Source: Gemmatimonadales bacterium
GTDB lineage: Bacteria; Gemmatimonadota; Gemmatimonadetes; Gemmatimonadales; GWC2-71-9
Reading direction: 5' to 3'
NCBI GenBank assembly: GCA_013003805.1
Contig: JABDII010000164.1
Span: forward strand, 1 to 6,369
Length of the DNA: 6,369 nt
The notes under the pieces are model-generated. The model was not told the origin of the DNA and made no database searches. It saw only the letters and a list, made by a program, of their open reading frames with translations. Position numbers and translations under genes: made by a program. Below, one piece after another: positions 5,415-6,369 of this stretch. The number at the start of each line of letters is the position of its first letter. Position 1 is the first letter of the stretch.

Positions 5415-6369
5415 ACCCCCCGCGCCACGATGATGGCGCCGGGCGGTCCCGCAGTTATACGGCCGATGGTCGCGGCGGCTGGAGTGCTCTCAAGCCGAAG
5501 CGATGTGACGACGTCGGAGACCTTGTCGTTGGGAACGATCAGCAGGAGACCGCCCGAAGTCTGGGCGTCAACACATACCATCCGTTCCGGCTCAGTGAGT
5601 GACGGGTCCCAGTTTACTCCGTGAGCGGCCTCGAGGTTTCGCTTGGTGCCGCCGGGGATGAAGCCACGGCCGGCTAACTCGAGTGCTCCCTCGAATATCG
5701 GGAGTGCTGCGAACTCTATGGTCGCGCCCACCGCGCTGGTTTGGAGGATGTGGTGGAGGTGGCCGATCAACCCGAATCCGGTAACGTCGGTGGCTGCCCG
5801 TAGCTGGGCGGCCAGTGCGACCCGAGCGGCCCCGGCGTTGAGTGTTGTCATCGAGCGTACCGCGTCGGCCGTTGCCGTCTCTTGGATAGCACTCTCCTTC
5901 AACGCGGTCGTGATGATGCCCGTCCCGAGCGGCTTCGTTAGTACGATGACGTCTCCGGGCTTCGCCCCCGCGTTCGTCAGGATGCGGTCAGGATGGGCCT
6001 CTCCAATGACCGCCATGCCAAACTTCGGCTCCGCGTCGTCGATCGAGTGGCCGCCGAGCACCGGGCATTCTGCTGCCGTGGCAATCGCTGCGGCACCTGA
6101 GATCACCTCGCCCAGGATCTCGAACGGCAGCGTATCGCGCGGCCAGGCAACGAGATTCAGCGCGAAGAGCGGTGTTGCTCCCATCGCGTACAGGTCGCTG
6201 AGGGCATTCGCCGCGGCAATCGCTCCCCAGGTCGCGGCGTCGTCGACGATCGGCGTGAAGAAATCGGTACTTGCGACCAGCGCCCGGTCCTCCGACAAGC
6301 GAAACACCGCCGCGTCGTCATGCGAGGCGGCGTCTACCAGGACCCGTGGATCGGCCACGGCCGGTAGGA
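5411..6369 (-). CDS. selD: Selenophosphate synthase SelD (N-terminus beyond right edge)
   Basis: SelD makes selenophosphate, the selenium donor for selenocysteine and 2-selenouridine, from selenide and ATP. The visible 318 residues cover most of the protein; about 30 N-terminal residues lie beyond the window, including the loop that carries the catalytic Cys or selenocysteine and Lys. A GTG at 6358 is not the true start, because the frame stays open to the edge with LPAVADPRVLV, which is typical internal SelD sequence. Counting from the first whole codon, the motifs are SHDDAAV (15-21) and TDFFTPIVDD (34-43) with metal/ATP-binding aspartates, AANALSDLYAMG (52-63), GGHSIDDAEPKFG (105-117), LTKPLGTG (143-150), TDVTGFGLIGH (193-203) and DAQTSGGLLL (267-276). 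This is the full set for the AIR-synthase-related fold. The gene ends in TGA at 5411 and the small unknown gene overlaps it. No selA, selB, selC or mnmH is in the window, so which selenium pathway it serves cannot be decided here. Confidence 0.97.
   Translation of the reverse strand, partial: LPAVADPRVLVDAASHDDAAVFRLSEDRALVASTDFFTPIVDDAATWGAIAAANALSDLYAMGATPLFALNLVAWPRDTLPFEILGEVISGAAAIATAAECPVLGGHSIDDAEPKFGMAVIGEAHPDRILTNAGAKPGDVIVLTKPLGTGIITTALKESAIQETATADAVRSMTTLNAGAARVALAAQLRAATDVTGFGLIGHLHHILQTSAVGATIEFAALPIFEGALELAGRGFIPGGTKRNLEAAHGVNWDPSLTEPERMVCVDAQTSGGLLLIVPNDKVSDVVTSLRLESTPAAATIGRITAGPPGAIIVARGV

Noticed and set aside
4989..5624. Plus-strand open frame of 211 codons across the RNase H start, the small gene and the selD end
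   Set aside because: It crosses three minus-strand genes and its translation has no recognisable features.
1..6369. Defence island, prophage, transposon or CRISPR signal
   Set aside because: No transposase, integrase, terminal repeats, spaced repeats or toxin-antitoxin pair was seen; all genes are co-directional with even composition.

Overview
The window holds eight genes, all reading right to left on the minus strand, with almost no space between them. Base composition is high in G+C, three genes start with GTG, and there are no mobile elements, tRNAs, rRNAs or CRISPR repeats. The mix (a SelD of the usual bacterial type, an Actinobacteria-like IPMDH-family dehydrogenase, an ACAA2-like thiolase, a slipin and Gemmatimonadota-looking hypothetical proteins) suggests an uncultured high-GC soil or sediment bacterium. 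Gemmatimonadota is a plausible guess from remembered protein style, not something the sequence proves.

In transcription order (from 6369 down to 1) the genes are: selD (selenophosphate synthase, start beyond the right edge); a 77-residue unknown protein whose GTG start overlaps the selD stop by 4 bp; an RNase HI-like protein that lacks a key catalytic glutamate; a protein of unknown function ending in two zinc ribbons; an isopropylmalate/isocitrate-type decarboxylating dehydrogenase that starts directly after the zinc-ribbon stop codon; a 140-bp gap with a candidate promoter; an ACAA2-like 3-ketoacyl-CoA thiolase; a stomatin/slipin (SPFH) membrane protein; and an unknown protein cut by the left edge that overlaps the slipin gene by 8 bp.

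The spacing suggests two transcription units: selD to the dehydrogenase, and thiolase to the left-edge protein. No single pathway links them. SelD makes the selenium donor, the RNase H-like protein concerns RNA:DNA hybrids, the dehydrogenase and thiolase are central or fatty-acid metabolism, and the slipin organises membrane. This looks like a housekeeping operon of mixed content and not a defence or mobile island.

The points most worth a second look are the degenerate RNase H active site (the E. coli Glu48 position is Ala, the Asp134 position is Asn), the Asp-to-Pro change at the NAD-specificity position of the dehydrogenase, and the slipin paired with an unknown protein in place of the usual NfeD. 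The longest stretch without a gene is 140 bp (2601-2740).
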